A stretch of DNA of 64,000 bases from Sipunculus nudus (GCA_026874595.1 JAPPUL010000079.1:553001-617000), one strand, 5' to 3'. Shown: positions 27,710 to 37,865, counted from the first letter of the stretch. Numbers and translations: made by a program. The notes: a model not told the origin generated them from the sequence alone.

Positions 27710-28630
27710 TTAGTCCTTCTGAGTTAATGATATGAATGCCTTCTCAAGCGTCATGTCTTCTTTTCTAAGCTCAAGCAATTCATATTTATTCTTTATAAGC
27801 TTTGAAGCTACCAAAGCACGCACATCCTCACCCTCTTCCATCTCAATCTCAAGCAGCCCCTCCCCATTCACTTTGACATCTAAAACACCCTTAACCTTAG
27901 ATATAATATCTTGCGCTCCTAATGAATCGCTTTTCACTTGTACATACAATAAATTGGCATTCGATAAATCTCTAACTAACTCCCTCTCCTTACCCTGCGC
28001 AACTATTCTGCCATCAGATATTATTATTATCTTCTCACATGTTTGACTCACTTCAGGCAATATGTGACTACTTAATATCACTGTCCGCTCATCCTTCAAA
28101 TTCGCTATCAAATCCCTTATCTCTATTATTTGATTCGGATCAAGTCCTACCGTCGGCTCATCAAGTATTAATATCTCAGGATCATGTATTAGTGCCTGAG
28201 CAAGCCCTACCCTTTGCCTGTATCCTTTAGATAAAGTACCTATTATATCATAACGTCTGTCTCTTATTCTAACTGCATCCAAAACATATTCTAAGCGCTC
28301 CTTAAGCCGTTTGCTGCGTAGCCCCTTAAGTTCTCCCATCGTCATCAAAAAACTCTCTATACTCATCTCTGGGTACAAAGGACAGTTCTCAGGCAAATAC
28401 CCGATAAGCTCTTTTACTTTAAGACTCTCCTCCTGTATGTCAAGTCCATTTACAAAAACTTCTCCCCTGTTTAATGGAACATACCCTGTTATAACTCTCA
28501 TTAAAGTTGTTTTCCCTGCCCCGTTTTGTCCAAGCAAGCCCACTATGTCTCCTTTCTGAACTTCAAAACTTAATTCCTTTAGTACCTCAACTTCGCCATA
28601 GCTTTTACTTAAGTTTGATACGCTTATCAT
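27710..28630 (-). CDS. ABC transporter ATPase (GldA-like)
   Basis: This 306-residue ATPase has Walker A GQNGAGKTT (34-42), a Q-loop region with GYLPENCPLYPEMS, a signature LSKGYRQRVGLAQAL in which Lys replaces the usual Gly of LSGGQ, Walker B ILILDEPTVGLDP and the switch histidine in ILSSHILPE. A C-terminal extension of about 80 residues is also seen in GldA-type and other ABC-2 exporter ATPases. It heads an operon of ATPase, permease, GldG-like protein and leuB. Confidence 0.9.
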   Translation of the reverse strand: MISVSNLSKSYGEVEVLKELSFEVQKGDIVGLLGQNGAGKTTLMRVITGYVPLNRGEVFVNGLDIQEESLKVKELIGYLPENCPLYPEMSIESFLMTMGELKGLRSKRLKERLEYVLDAVRIRDRRYDIIGTLSKGYRQRVGLAQALIHDPEILILDEPTVGLDPNQIIEIRDLIANLKDERTVILSSHILPEVSQTCEKIIIISDGRIVAQGKERELVRDLSNANLLYVQVKSDSLGAQDIISKVKGVLDVKVNGEGLLEIEMEEGEDVRALVASKLIKNKYELLELRKEDMTLEKAFISLTQKD

Positions 28631-28789
28631 TTAACCTTTTTCCTAATTTATAATTTGATTGCTAATAATTACTCTGACCCATACTTAGACGTTTTAAAAT
28701 ATTCTAAGATAACACCTTCAAGGGCTAACGTCAACCAGCTAATACTCGATTTATTCTTAACTACCTTATAATCTATTATACCTAGTTTT

Positions 28790-29560
28790 CTAATCACGAT
28801 GAGTACGCTCATCATCGTCATCATCATCATCATCGTCATGCTCATCATCATGCTCATGCTCATCTTCTTCTAAATTTAGTTCCATACCAAAAAAGCTTAG
28901 TTTACGACTACCTGGATCATAATTACCATATACATATACTCCAAACAACAATATTAATATTAAGTATACTAGCCCTACTAACGGCTTTTTTGACTCTATC
29001 CCCTCACCCTGACCAAACTCTACTCCATCTAATTCTTCCTTATCTCCTGTTATAACGCTTTTTCCTATCTTATCTTTATGCTTTATACTATGAAATATTA
29101 CCCCTAAAATATGGACCCCCGCCGATAGCAAAAGCATTAAAACCAATATTTCATGAACTTCACCCAAAAAATCATGTGCTATGCCTCTTGCCATCAAAAT
29201 ACCTGTTGTCCCAAGCCCAAGTACGCATACAAACATTATTAGTGTTATATAGCTTGATGCCGGATTGTGTCCCGCATAACGCTTTGTCTTTCCCTTTAAT
29301 AAAGCCTTTGTATACAAAAGCAAACTCTTTAAACTAAGTTCAAAACTATCAAATCTAGCATACCTTGTTCCTATAAAACCCCATATTATTCTTAGTATCA
29401 ATCCAAATACTAGTATTAAGCCCACAAGCATATGATACGAAAATAAAGGTGTGTCCTCCTGAGATTTTGCTATAATAAAGGCTGTTACAAATAATATTAC
29501 AAATACCCAATGGAATACTATTGTCAAAAAATCATATACTTTTACTTTCTTATCTCTCAT
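28790..29560 (-). CDS. Cytochrome b561-family membrane protein with Asp/His-rich tail
   Basis: This 256-residue protein has four to five transmembrane helices and the histidines of bacterial cytochrome b561 / Ni-hydrogenase b subunits: His17 (VFHWVF), His43 (SYHMLVG), His136 (GEVHEIL), and His150 and His157 (GVHILGVIFH). These should bind two b hemes and move electrons across the inner membrane. A fifth helix (LVYLILILLFGVYVYG) follows at about 195-210. The C-terminal 25 residues are almost pure Asp, Glu and His, from a GAT/CAT-type trinucleotide tract. That tail may bind metal, or may be a repeat expansion. No hydrogenase or other redox partner is adjacent. Confidence 0.82.
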   Translation of the reverse strand: MRDKKVKVYDFLTIVFHWVFVILFVTAFIIAKSQEDTPLFSYHMLVGLILVFGLILRIIWGFIGTRYARFDSFELSLKSLLLYTKALLKGKTKRYAGHNPASSYITLIMFVCVLGLGTTGILMARGIAHDFLGEVHEILVLMLLLSAGVHILGVIFHSIKHKDKIGKSVITGDKEELDGVEFGQGEGIESKKPLVGLVYLILILLFGVYVYGNYDPGSRKLSFFGMELNLEEDEHEHDDEHDDDDDDDDDERTHRD

Positions 29561-29736
29561 TATATTCTCCTCCTCCTCACATTTTTATATATCCTAATTA
29601 TACTAACTGCATGCTATATGACAAGTTATTACTTTACTTTAATTAGCAAATATTGTTCCCTTACATATAAGCTCTATTTAGTGTTATATTTATAATATAG
29701 TTTATTAATACTTAAGTTCGTTTTTAGAGTACATTT

Positions 29737-30060
29737 ATGCCGCTTAAACCTTTAGATATGCAGGTTGTTTTAGGTCAGTCGGATTATGCCGGACAGATTT
29801 ATTCTAAGCATTATATGCAACAGTCTAAGACTCAATTGTATTATGAGGCTTTGTATCAGAATAAATCAAAGAAGATCGATGAGAGCGTTACTTCCATTGA
29901 CCAAGAATCTGAAGAAAGCCAACAAACCTATTTTGACCCTCATGACCAGCATAATCACTCTTATAAACCACTTAATAGCAAAATACAAAAACGTCTTACG
30001 CAAAAAAATAGCATAACCAAAGACCCTTTCAAAGGACATATTATTGACCTTTTAACTTAA
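29737..30060 (+). CDS. Small conserved-looking protein of unknown function
   Basis: This 107-residue, charged, soluble protein begins MPLKPLDMQVVLGQSD and ends DPFKGHIIDLLT. It has no signal or membrane segment. The N-terminal K/R-P-L/I-D-x-Q pattern and the FDPHD segment recall short spirochaete proteins of unknown function, but I cannot name a family. The ATG has no clear Shine-Dalgarno sequence. Its stop codon overlaps that of the convergent proB in the shared tetranucleotide TTAA (30057-30060). Confidence 0.6.
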   Translation: MPLKPLDMQVVLGQSDYAGQIYSKHYMQQSKTQLYYEALYQNKSKKIDESVTSIDQESEESQQTYFDPHDQHNHSYKPLNSKIQKRLTQKNSITKDPFKGHIIDLLT

Positions 30061-31202
30061 TCTATTAACGCTAAATTGTCTTTGTGAACCACCACGTTAT
30101 AATGACAGTAGCCAAGTACTCCCTCTATTTCTTTTGAGTGTAAGCCCTTTATCTTTTCTATCTCCAATTTACTATAATAAATTATTCCTTTAGCAAATAC
30201 CTTGTCTTGCACATCTATTAACTCGATTATATCATATGCCTCATAATCCCCTTCCGTACTCAATATCCCCTTCGCAAGCAAACTCTTATTATCTTTTCCA
30301 ACTGCTTTATAGGCATTAGCATCAACTCGTACCTTACCCTTTGCCCTCGCATTCAAATGTATCCATCTTTTCTTATTCTTTGGTACAAAACCCTTCGAAG
30401 GTAAAAATAGACTCCCTTCAACCTCACCGCCATATATCCTCTCTATTATGTCTTCTTTCCTACCATTAGCAACTAAAACCGCTATCCCTTGTTCTGTAGT
30501 TACCTTTGCCGCTTTTATCTTCGTTATCATGCCGCCTTTACTTATCTTGCTACTTTCCTTTTTCGCATAAAATTCTATTTCTTTTGTTATCTTTGGTATT
30601 ACATGTAAGAGCTTTCGTTTTGCCTCTAATTCAAAATCTTTATAAAATCCTTCAACATCTGATAAAATTATTAGTAAATCAGCATCTATTAAACTCGTAA
30701 CTAAAGCCGCAAGACTATCATTATCCCCAAACTTTATCTCATCAACCGATACTGTGTCATTCTCATTTACTATCGGTATCACGTTGTATTTAAGGAGTGT
30801 GTTTAATGTGTTTCTTGCATTTACATACCTCTCCCTATCCTTTAATACCGCATCTGTTAAAAGAATTTGACTAACAAGAAAATCTGCCCTGCCAAGTAGC
30901 TCTGTATAATATTTCATAACAAGAACTTGGCCTATGCTTGCACTTGCTTGTTTTAACGGTATTGTGTTTGGCATCCTGTTATTTAACAATAACGAATATC
31001 CAGCTCCAACAGCTCCGCTTGTAATAACTACTACATCCTTAACCTTCTCTTTAAGCAATATTATCTGTTTGCATATCTTTTCTATCTTATCCTTACTTAA
31101 TTTGCCATCCTCTACAAGCAAACTGCTTCCTACCTTTACTACAACCCTATCTTTACCTTTATAAAAAGATTGCCTAATTTCTTTATTCATTAGCTTATTC
31201 AT
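30057..31202 (-). CDS. proB: Glutamate 5-kinase with PUA domain
   Basis: This 381-residue protein matches full-length ProB, which phosphorylates glutamate in the first step of proline synthesis. The kinase part includes VVKVGSSLLVE, VITSGAVGAG, IVNENDTVSVDEIKFGDND and ILSDVEGFY, then GGMITKIKAA. The last 100 residues (from RWIHLNARAKGKVRVDANAY) form the PUA domain involved in proline feedback. The start overlaps the end of the upstream FtsX-like gene by eight bases; a second in-frame ATG at 31190 is possible. proA is not in the window. Confidence 0.94.
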   Translation of the reverse strand: MNKLMNKEIRQSFYKGKDRVVVKVGSSLLVEDGKLSKDKIEKICKQIILLKEKVKDVVVITSGAVGAGYSLLLNNRMPNTIPLKQASASIGQVLVMKYYTELLGRADFLVSQILLTDAVLKDRERYVNARNTLNTLLKYNVIPIVNENDTVSVDEIKFGDNDSLAALVTSLIDADLLIILSDVEGFYKDFELEAKRKLLHVIPKITKEIEFYAKKESSKISKGGMITKIKAAKVTTEQGIAVLVANGRKEDIIERIYGGEVEGSLFLPSKGFVPKNKKRWIHLNARAKGKVRVDANAYKAVGKDNKSLLAKGILSTEGDYEAYDIIELIDVQDKVFAKGIIYYSKLEIEKIKGLHSKEIEGVLGYCHYNVVVHKDNLALID

Positions 31203-33858
31203 ACTCTAATGCCACCCTCGGGACTATTTCACTAGCTTTCAAAGCCGGATAATAACCTGATAAGATCGATAATATTGGAAATAGTAATAGTATATATAAT
31301 ATCTCAGGCGAGATAGTATAATCTAAATGCCAGCCTACTGTGTGTTTATTTATTATATTTACTGTAACTAATGATAGCAGTATCCCGCTTACTAACCCTA
31401 AAAGTGCACTTATAAACCCTATAAATGTCGATTGTGTAACTATTATCTTAACTATTTGGCCTTTTAAAGCACCTAGTGCCTTCAATATCCCTATCTCGCG
31501 TCTTCTGTCTACTACCGAGGATAATAACGCATTTATTAAGCCTATTATCGCTATAAATACTGTTATAACAGACAGTACGTTAAACATATAAAATGTCTCG
31601 TCTATAGCTTTAAATATCTCTTCCTTAAACTCCTTAAGTGTTGTTACGATTAGTGTGTCTGGCTCTTTTACTCCCTTATAAAACGCTTGCTTGAAATTTT
31701 GACTTGTAACGCCTTCTTTTAAATAAACTTTGAATATGTCTACTTTATCGTCTTTAAAATGTTTTATATACGTCTTCCTTGGAATTGACACTATCCCTTT
31801 ACTTGAAGGATAGTTTATTACTATCCCTGCTACCTTAAATGGCCCAATATCTAAACTCCCTCTATCACCAGATAGGTATAGCTCATCTCCTAAAGCCAAA
31901 TTAAACCTATTTGCAAGCTTTGACGATATTAATACCCCATCTCCCTCCTCCATAAGCTTATATGCCTCCTGCGCTGTTCCTCCTTCGTATCTATATCGAA
32001 CCCGCTTTTGCATGATGTCTAGTCGGAATGAATGCAGCTCAACTACTTCTCCCTTATACGAGGACAGCATAAATCTGTAATAGTCTATGTCTTCTATATA
32101 TTTTTCCTTAAGATTAGAAAGCTCTCCTAGCCGATTTGATTCCATCGCAAAGATATCTCCTTCAGAATATGTTGAACCTGATACTATCGATATGTCTGCG
32201 TTGTTTACATTTACAAACCAATCCTCAAGCGTTTTATGATAACTTTCTACCAATATTGAGATGTTTACTATTAAACCTATACTTATCATTAAAGTGCTCA
32301 TTGCAAGCACGCTTTTGCCAAGACTTATTCCCCCCGTATTACTTATCCCTAGCTTTAGCTCAAATGAATCTCTTCTCTTTATTAGTAGCCGTTTTAATGC
32401 CATGTCAGACCATTTTATTATATGTTCCGTTATGTAGGGTAAAATGCTTGTAAAACCTACTATTATTAGAAAATTTGATAGAAAGCCATATAGTGCATCC
32501 CCTACATACATTCCCATAAGCGCTAGTATAAACCCTAAAACAAATATTATAAGACCTAAAATGTATAATAATCGCACATTCAAGCTACTCCTATTAGCTT
32601 GTATATTAGCATAAGGTCGTATGCTATAATTTGGCATCTTTCTAAAACTTATCAGTATCGGTATGAATGTCGCTACCATTGTACTAAGAAAGCCAAATAT
32701 AAAACCCTTTAATAATATCATATAGGATAATTTAAACTCACTACCCTCAAGTAATGATTTATACATAATATTATAACGAAATGCCTCTACTGCAACATAG
32801 GAGAGTATATAACCTAACAATATCCCGAACGCAGAACCAACAAGCCCTATCACTAAGCCCTTTAATGTAAATATTCTAACTATATCACCTCGACTGCCAC
32901 CTATAGAACGTATTATTCCAATCTCCCGCTTCTTTTGTGTTATTGATGAGCCTATTGTATTCATTATCAAGTATATTCCCACCAAAAGCGAAATGAAGCT
33001 TACCACCTTTAAATTTAGGTCAAACGATTTATATAAATTCCCGAATTGTCGTACGCTATGGCCTTTCTCATTTATACTAAATCCTCCTTTCAATATCCCT
33101 TTTAACTTATTTATTACTACATCCCTATCCGCTACTTCCATAACCTTTATATCTACTCTGTCAAGTCGCCCTTCCCTCTTAAATAAATATTGACTTGCGT
33201 ACAAATCCATTAACACTATGTTACTTCGTTGTGATATACTATCTTCCCCCGACAATATACCCACTATCTCACACTCTATAACTCCATGAGCCGTTACAAG
33301 TTTAAAGCTCTTTACACCTTTATATCTATTTACGAAACCTCTTCCTACTATCACGCTACCTGGCTTTGTTAGAAACAATTCTAAATCAAAATTATAATCT
33401 GAACTGCCTTCATCTTTTCCTCCCTCCCCTCTTACTCCTCCCCTTTCTCCCTCAGCTCCTAACCCTACATTAGATACCCCTTCTATATTTACAATACCAC
33501 GCCTTGTTACATCTATTCCAAATACATACAATGTCTTTTCTAAAGTCCCCAGCTTCGCTTTAGTCTTATTTAGCAATACAGGATGTGCTTCCTTTATACC
33601 CTCCATCTCATATATATCCTTATATACCTCCTCCGAAAAACCTCCACGCCCTCGCACTACCTCTATATCTACTGTCCCACTCGATATCACGTTCAGTAGG
33701 TTTTGCATCGACTGTCTAACGCTATTTGACGCCCCCTCCACCGCCACGAATACTCCAACCCCAAGCGATATTCCTATTAACGTAATAAGAAGCTTTACCT
33801 TATTACCTTTTATATAAGGCTTTAGGAATAGTTTGCCAACCCTAAGCATCTTAATCAT
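31195..33858 (-). CDS. FtsX-like permease with two MacB/FtsX modules (LolC/E-like)
   Basis: This 887-residue protein is a type VII-like ABC permease. It has an N-terminal helix (LLITLIGISLGVGVFVAVEG), a periplasmic domain, then an FtsX module with three helices (from SFISLLVGIYLIMNTIGSSI, followed by KKREIGIIRSIGGSRGDIV). A second helix/periplasm/FtsX set follows, ending with RRREIGILKALGALKGQI. The duplicated layout is that of DUF214-type lipoprotein or peptide exporters. The ATPase gene lies 30 bases upstream, so both probably form one transporter, perhaps for lipoprotein release. proB overlaps its end by eight bases. Confidence 0.87.
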   Translation of the reverse strand: MIKMLRVGKLFLKPYIKGNKVKLLITLIGISLGVGVFVAVEGASNSVRQSMQNLLNVISSGTVDIEVVRGRGGFSEEVYKDIYEMEGIKEAHPVLLNKTKAKLGTLEKTLYVFGIDVTRRGIVNIEGVSNVGLGAEGERGGVRGEGGKDEGSSDYNFDLELFLTKPGSVIVGRGFVNRYKGVKSFKLVTAHGVIECEIVGILSGEDSISQRSNIVLMDLYASQYLFKREGRLDRVDIKVMEVADRDVVINKLKGILKGGFSINEKGHSVRQFGNLYKSFDLNLKVVSFISLLVGIYLIMNTIGSSITQKKREIGIIRSIGGSRGDIVRIFTLKGLVIGLVGSAFGILLGYILSYVAVEAFRYNIMYKSLLEGSEFKLSYMILLKGFIFGFLSTMVATFIPILISFRKMPNYSIRPYANIQANRSSLNVRLLYILGLIIFVLGFILALMGMYVGDALYGFLSNFLIIVGFTSILPYITEHIIKWSDMALKRLLIKRRDSFELKLGISNTGGISLGKSVLAMSTLMISIGLIVNISILVESYHKTLEDWFVNVNNADISIVSGSTYSEGDIFAMESNRLGELSNLKEKYIEDIDYYRFMLSSYKGEVVELHSFRLDIMQKRVRYRYEGGTAQEAYKLMEEGDGVLISSKLANRFNLALGDELYLSGDRGSLDIGPFKVAGIVINYPSSKGIVSIPRKTYIKHFKDDKVDIFKVYLKEGVTSQNFKQAFYKGVKEPDTLIVTTLKEFKEEIFKAIDETFYMFNVLSVITVFIAIIGLINALLSSVVDRRREIGILKALGALKGQIVKIIVTQSTFIGFISALLGLVSGILLSLVTVNIINKHTVGWHLDYTISPEILYILLLFPILSILSGYYPALKASEIVPRVALEYE

Positions 33859-33888
33859 TTAATAATACCTGCTTCCATAACAAAATAA

Positions 33889-34557
33889 CTAATAAAGACT
33901 CCCGCAAGAAAGCTTATAACGACTAACACCTCCTCGTTTGTATATCTTCTCATCGTGGGTTACCAATATTACCGCGCTTTTATGTAAGCTCACCATCTTC
34001 TCAAAAATATCAAGTACTAATAAACTATTTTCTATATCTAAATTTCCCGTTGGCTCATCGGCTAATATCAATTTCGGCTCCGTTGACAACGCCCGCGCTA
34101 TTGATACCCTTTGCATCTCACCACCTGATAACTCATCCGGTAAAGAACCCTCCTTCCCTAAAAGTCCTACCTCGTTTAACAAAAACTGTGCCCGTTCTGA
34201 TGCATCTTTATAACTTATACCTTTAAACAATAAAGACAGCATTACGTTCTCTTGGGCGCTAAGGCCTGGTAGCAAATTGAAAAATTGAAATACTATCCCT
34301 ATCTTGTCTCGACGAAGCTCACTTAGCTTTTGGTCTTTCATCTTGCTTACCAACTCGCCGCCAAACCATATCTGCCCTCCATCCGCTTTATCTATTCCTG
34401 ATATCAAGTTTAACAATGTGCTCTTACCACTACCACTCTCTCCCGTTACAACTACAAACTCCCCCTCAGCAACTTCTAAAGCACATCCATCCAATACCTT
34501 ACGTTCGACCAAACCCTCCATATATCCCTTTTGCAAATCCTTTATCTTTAATAACAT
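33889..34557 (-). CDS. LolD/MacB-type ABC transporter ATPase
   Basis: This ATPase has Walker A GESGSGKST, a Q-loop in FQFFNLLPGLSAQENVMLSL, signature LSGGEMQRVSIARAL, Walker B LILADEPTGNLD and the H-loop VTHDEK, all in the LolD/MacB style. I chose the start at 34557 (MLLKIKDLQKGY), which aligns with other family members and has AGGGGG five bases upstream. An upstream ATG at 34596 would add 13 unlikely residues. It should power the FtsX-like permease encoded just downstream. Confidence 0.9.
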   Translation of the reverse strand: MLLKIKDLQKGYMEGLVERKVLDGCALEVAEGEFVVVTGESGSGKSTLLNLISGIDKADGGQIWFGGELVSKMKDQKLSELRRDKIGIVFQFFNLLPGLSAQENVMLSLLFKGISYKDASERAQFLLNEVGLLGKEGSLPDELSGGEMQRVSIARALSTEPKLILADEPTGNLDIENSLLVLDIFEKMVSLHKSAVILVTHDEKIYKRGGVSRYKLSCGSLY

Positions 34558-34769
34558 TTTCCCCCTACATACAAACTCCATAAGCCATTCCCTCAAAATA
34601 ACAAAATAAAATATATATCTTAATATAGCCTTTAGATTAAAAAAACATTAGGAATTTGTAATTCTTTTTTTTTATATTATTTTTTTTATTAAATTAGTAA
34701 TTACTTATTTTCTTATCCCAAAATAGTAAATAATATTCTTAAATCTTAAATAAAACCTAGGATAGATTC

Positions 34770-35726
34770 ATGACTGAAAAACTTATTATTATCGGCTCTG
34801 GACCCGCAGGTTGGACTGCCTCCATTTATGCTGCTCGTGCTAACTTAAATCCTTTCCTTTATGAGGGCCAAATTACTCAAGATTTACTCCCCGGTGGCCA
34901 ACTTATGTTTACTAACGATGTTGACAACTTTCCTGGATTCCCTGAGGGTATTCGTGGGCCTGACCTTATGGAGACTATGAAAAAACAGGCTAAACGATTT
35001 GATGTTAGATCTGTTACTGAGTCAATTGTTAAGGTTGACTTCTCATCTTCTCCTTTTACTCTAACAGATAGTAAGGGCAATGAAGTTAAGGCTCACTCTG
35101 TTATAATTGCAACAGGTGCTAAGGCTAATTGGCTTGGCATTGATAACGAAGCTCGGCTTGCTCAAAGTGGGGGCGGGGTTTCTGCTTGTGCCGTTTGTGA
35201 TGGCGCTTTGCCTGTTTATAAAGGTAAGGAACTTGCCGTTGTCGGCGGTGGGGATACTGCTTTGGAAGAAGCTACTTATCTTACTAAGTTTGCTTCTACC
35301 GTTCATTTAATTCATAGAAGAGAGGAACTTCGTGCAAGTCATATTATGCAACAACATCTTTTTCAGAAAAAGAATGTTACTATTCACTGGAATAAAAAAG
35401 TTACTAAGATAGTTGGACAGGACTTTATAAAGTCTTTAGAACTTGAAGATACTAAGGATGGAAGCTCATCTAAGCTTGATGTTGGGGGGCTTTTTGTTGC
35501 TATTGGGCATACTCCTATTACTGAATTTATTAAAGGACAAATAGAGCTTACTAATAGCGGTTACATTAAACTCAGCAAATCTTTTCGGACTATAACTAAT
35601 GTTGAAGGTGTTTTTGCTGCTGGTGATGTTATTGATGATTACTATAGGCAGGCTGTTACTTCTGCTGGCACTGGGTGTATGGCTGCTTTGGACGCTGAGA
35701 GATGGCTTGCTTCTAAAGGTTTATAA
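34770..35726 (+). CDS. trxB: Thioredoxin reductase
   Basis: This 318-residue flavoprotein has the FAD-binding GSGPAGWTASIYAARA (residues 9-24), the redox pair CAVC (Cys140, Cys143), the NADPH-binding VVGGGDTALEEA and the C-terminal FAD block EGVFAAGDVIDDYYRQAVTSAGTG. It uses NADPH to reduce thioredoxin. The second residue of GWTA replaces the more usual Y/L. Codons end mostly in T or C, unlike the A/G-ending codons of its minus-strand neighbours. It stands alone, with T-runs in the upstream gap, and converges on the gene at 35738. Confidence 0.96.
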   Translation: MTEKLIIIGSGPAGWTASIYAARANLNPFLYEGQITQDLLPGGQLMFTNDVDNFPGFPEGIRGPDLMETMKKQAKRFDVRSVTESIVKVDFSSSPFTLTDSKGNEVKAHSVIIATGAKANWLGIDNEARLAQSGGGVSACAVCDGALPVYKGKELAVVGGGDTALEEATYLTKFASTVHLIHRREELRASHIMQQHLFQKKNVTIHWNKKVTKIVGQDFIKSLELEDTKDGSSSKLDVGGLFVAIGHTPITEFIKGQIELTNSGYIKLSKSFRTITNVEGVFAAGDVIDDYYRQAVTSAGTGCMAALDAERWLASKGL

Positions 35727-35737
35727 GGTTTATAAGA

Positions 35738-36664
35738 TTACCCCAGAAGATCGTCTACGTCTTTATACCTATCTCTTTCCCTTATAGTATCCTCTTTTAT
35801 ATGGACATCCTTTTTAGTCTTAATTGTTTCCTTAAGCTCTTTTAAGTTCTCATCTGCTTGTCTTTTAAATAAATAGAGCATATCTCGATATACATTATTT
35901 TGATATCTTAAAACCAAATTATTAAGATTTGTGTTTAATATTGATACATATACTTTTTGGTTTGTAAACTCTTTGTAGCCAACATATTCCATGTGACTTA
36001 TATTATTATAAGTCTCTTTCGATACCTTAAACGTTATGAATATATCTTCATCAGAAAACTCAAATACTGCATAACCACCATCAAACCTAAAACTAAACTT
36101 ACCGTATAACGATTTTAATCCCTCTATATATCTTATTATTTCATCAAGTCTAAAATTTGCTTGATAATTTATCTTGTATAAAGCATCATCATAAAAACTA
36201 AATCTTATATCCCGTATAAGCGGGCTTAACTTTATACCATCTGTTTGTCCTATACTAAAACTTGATAGCTTACTGTAGTATAATTCAAAACTGTTTTTCT
36301 TTCCTAAGACTCGGAAATTTGAACCAAGCCTATCTAGCTCATTTAGACTTATATAGTAAGTTTCTCCCTCTATTGCATACTTTATTGCATTCTTTGTATA
36401 TTTATATAAAAACTCTTTTGATAATAAAAAATATGGGTCTATACTCACTATCTTTGTTTTAAAATCGCTTAACATATAATCAAGTCCATAATTATTTATC
36501 TTCTTTAAGGTGCTTTCTTTACTACTTCCTAGATATATATCTTTGAACCCGATAGTTCGCATTGAAAGTAACGAGCTTTCCTTTGCATACGACATAGTCT
36601 TTACACTAAGCAAACTTGTTACTAACAATATCATTAGTAAACCTTTTACAAACCATTTTATCAT
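35738..36664 (-). CDS. Secreted protein of unknown function
   Basis: From the chosen start (ATG at 36664, with GAGGA seven bases upstream) the protein has about 308 residues and a signal peptide (FVKGLLMILLVTSLLSVKTMSYA). An upstream ATG at 36694 adds ten residues without a better site. The mature part contains IGFKDIYLGSSKESTLKKI near the start and a mixed alpha/beta pattern with many Tyr, Phe and Asp (for example GGYAVFEFSDEDIFITFKVS). The C-terminus is charged and helical. I do not recognise the family. It may be periplasmic. It is followed, on the opposite strand, by trxB with a 12-base gap, and preceded by the lipoprotein gene 36699-37772 on the same strand. Confidence 0.65.
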   Translation of the reverse strand: MIKWFVKGLLMILLVTSLLSVKTMSYAKESSLLSMRTIGFKDIYLGSSKESTLKKINNYGLDYMLSDFKTKIVSIDPYFLLSKEFLYKYTKNAIKYAIEGETYYISLNELDRLGSNFRVLGKKNSFELYYSKLSSFSIGQTDGIKLSPLIRDIRFSFYDDALYKINYQANFRLDEIIRYIEGLKSLYGKFSFRFDGGYAVFEFSDEDIFITFKVSKETYNNISHMEYVGYKEFTNQKVYVSILNTNLNNLVLRYQNNVYRDMLYLFKRQADENLKELKETIKTKKDVHIKEDTIRERDRYKDVDDLLG

Positions 36665-36698
36665 GAAATTGTCCTCATTATATTTCAATAGCACTAGA

Positions 36699-37772
36699 TT
36701 AGTTAAAATCCTTTATGAAAAATATTATCTCATAAATACGAAGATTATTTAAATATCCTGGATATATGCCTTTTATCTGCAGCTTTACACCATTTGTATA
36801 TATATCTTTTAAAAAATAAATTACTTGCAAACCTGATTTGTCTTCAAGTTCTATATCTATTACATCTCTTTGGAAACTACTAAAACCTCCTCCAAGACTA
36901 ATTAAGCCCACCTGCGAAAACCATACCCTTGCTTCCTTTAGTCGGTGGTACTTTTGTCTATCTTTAATATTATTTAAAGCTACACTACCATCACCTAGCC
37001 TACTCAATCTTACGTCCGGATAGCTAACTATCCCTATCCCGCTAAGTCTTAAATTGTGCCTTAACTCTCTCCTTCCCTCTTTTCCCTCTTTTCCCTCTTT
37101 TCCCTCTTTCCCTTTTTCCTCTTCTTTCCCTTCCCTCCCTTTTCTCCCTCTCGAAAAGAAAAACTCCAGCTCAAGACCAAGTGTTCCCATAAGACCTGAA
37201 TGTTCGTAATAACTACTTAGATTCCCGTCTATTAAATTATTTTTACCAAAACCTCTTTTTGCATTACCATTCAATACTACCTCAAGATTATAAGCATTTG
37301 TTAAATTTTTAACTCCTCCTCCTCTGCTCTCCCCTCCTCCCAAATATAAACCCTTTTCATACTCCCTTAAAAGCTCATAATACTTTACCAGCCTCCCTCC
37401 AAACTCCCCCCTATTAAAATAATATCTACCTTCAAGCCCTATATTTGGAACCTCTATCACTATACTACCAGCTCCTTCATTCGTTACCGCATCCCGGAAA
37501 ATTATCCTCTCACCCGCTTTATACTTTTTACGTAACCCTAATCCCTCACCTACCCACTCTATTTTATACTCTCGTACATTCAAAAGCCTACTTGCCTCCC
37601 TACTCCGCACAAGTGAAACTCCCCCTTTAGATCTAAACACAAATTTATCCCCTGCAAAGTCAAGTATTATATCATCTCCTACCCCGTACCACCTCCCTAC
37701 AAAAAAATTCCCCTCGTTAGTTCCACAGCCCATCATAAGCAATAATAAAATAAATACTAATCCTTTTTTCAT
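36699..37772 (-). CDS. Lipoprotein with a discoidin-like C-terminal half
   Basis: This 357-residue protein has a lipoprotein signal (VFILLLLMMGC, Cys16). The N-terminal half (about 25-130) begins with GRWYGVGDDIILDF, similar to lipocalin-like or YceI-like 'expressed-weight' modules, but this is only suggestive. The C-terminal half begins with NLIDGNLSSYYEHSG, a pattern seen in discoidin/NADase-type carbohydrate-binding domains, and ends in strands. Between them is a low-complexity tract of repeated EGK units (about residues 215-235), encoded by TTTTCCCTC-type repeats on the plus strand. The cargo or ligand is unknown. The tract may vary in length. Confidence 0.6.
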   Translation of the reverse strand: MKKGLVFILLLLMMGCGTNEGNFFVGRWYGVGDDIILDFAGDKFVFRSKGGVSLVRSREASRLLNVREYKIEWVGEGLGLRKKYKAGERIIFRDAVTNEGAGSIVIEVPNIGLEGRYYFNRGEFGGRLVKYYELLREYEKGLYLGGGESRGGGVKNLTNAYNLEVVLNGNAKRGFGKNNLIDGNLSSYYEHSGLMGTLGLELEFFFSRGRKGREGKEEEKGKEGKEGKEGKEGRRELRHNLRLSGIGIVSYPDVRLSRLGDGSVALNNIKDRQKYHRLKEARVWFSQVGLISLGGGFSSFQRDVIDIELEDKSGLQVIYFLKDIYTNGVKLQIKGIYPGYLNNLRIYEIIFFIKDFN

Positions 37773-37865
37773 CTCTTATCTTTATTTAAGCTCTTGCCCT
37801 TTTAAGCTCTTGCCCTTTTAAGCTCGCTTCCTTTTTCTTTTTTACACATTTTTTTTACCTAAAAA

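Noticed and set aside
28669-28863. Met-rich minus-strand reading frame (MSMSMMMSM...)
   Set aside because: It is the out-of-frame reading of the Asp/His trinucleotide tail of the cytochrome b561 gene.
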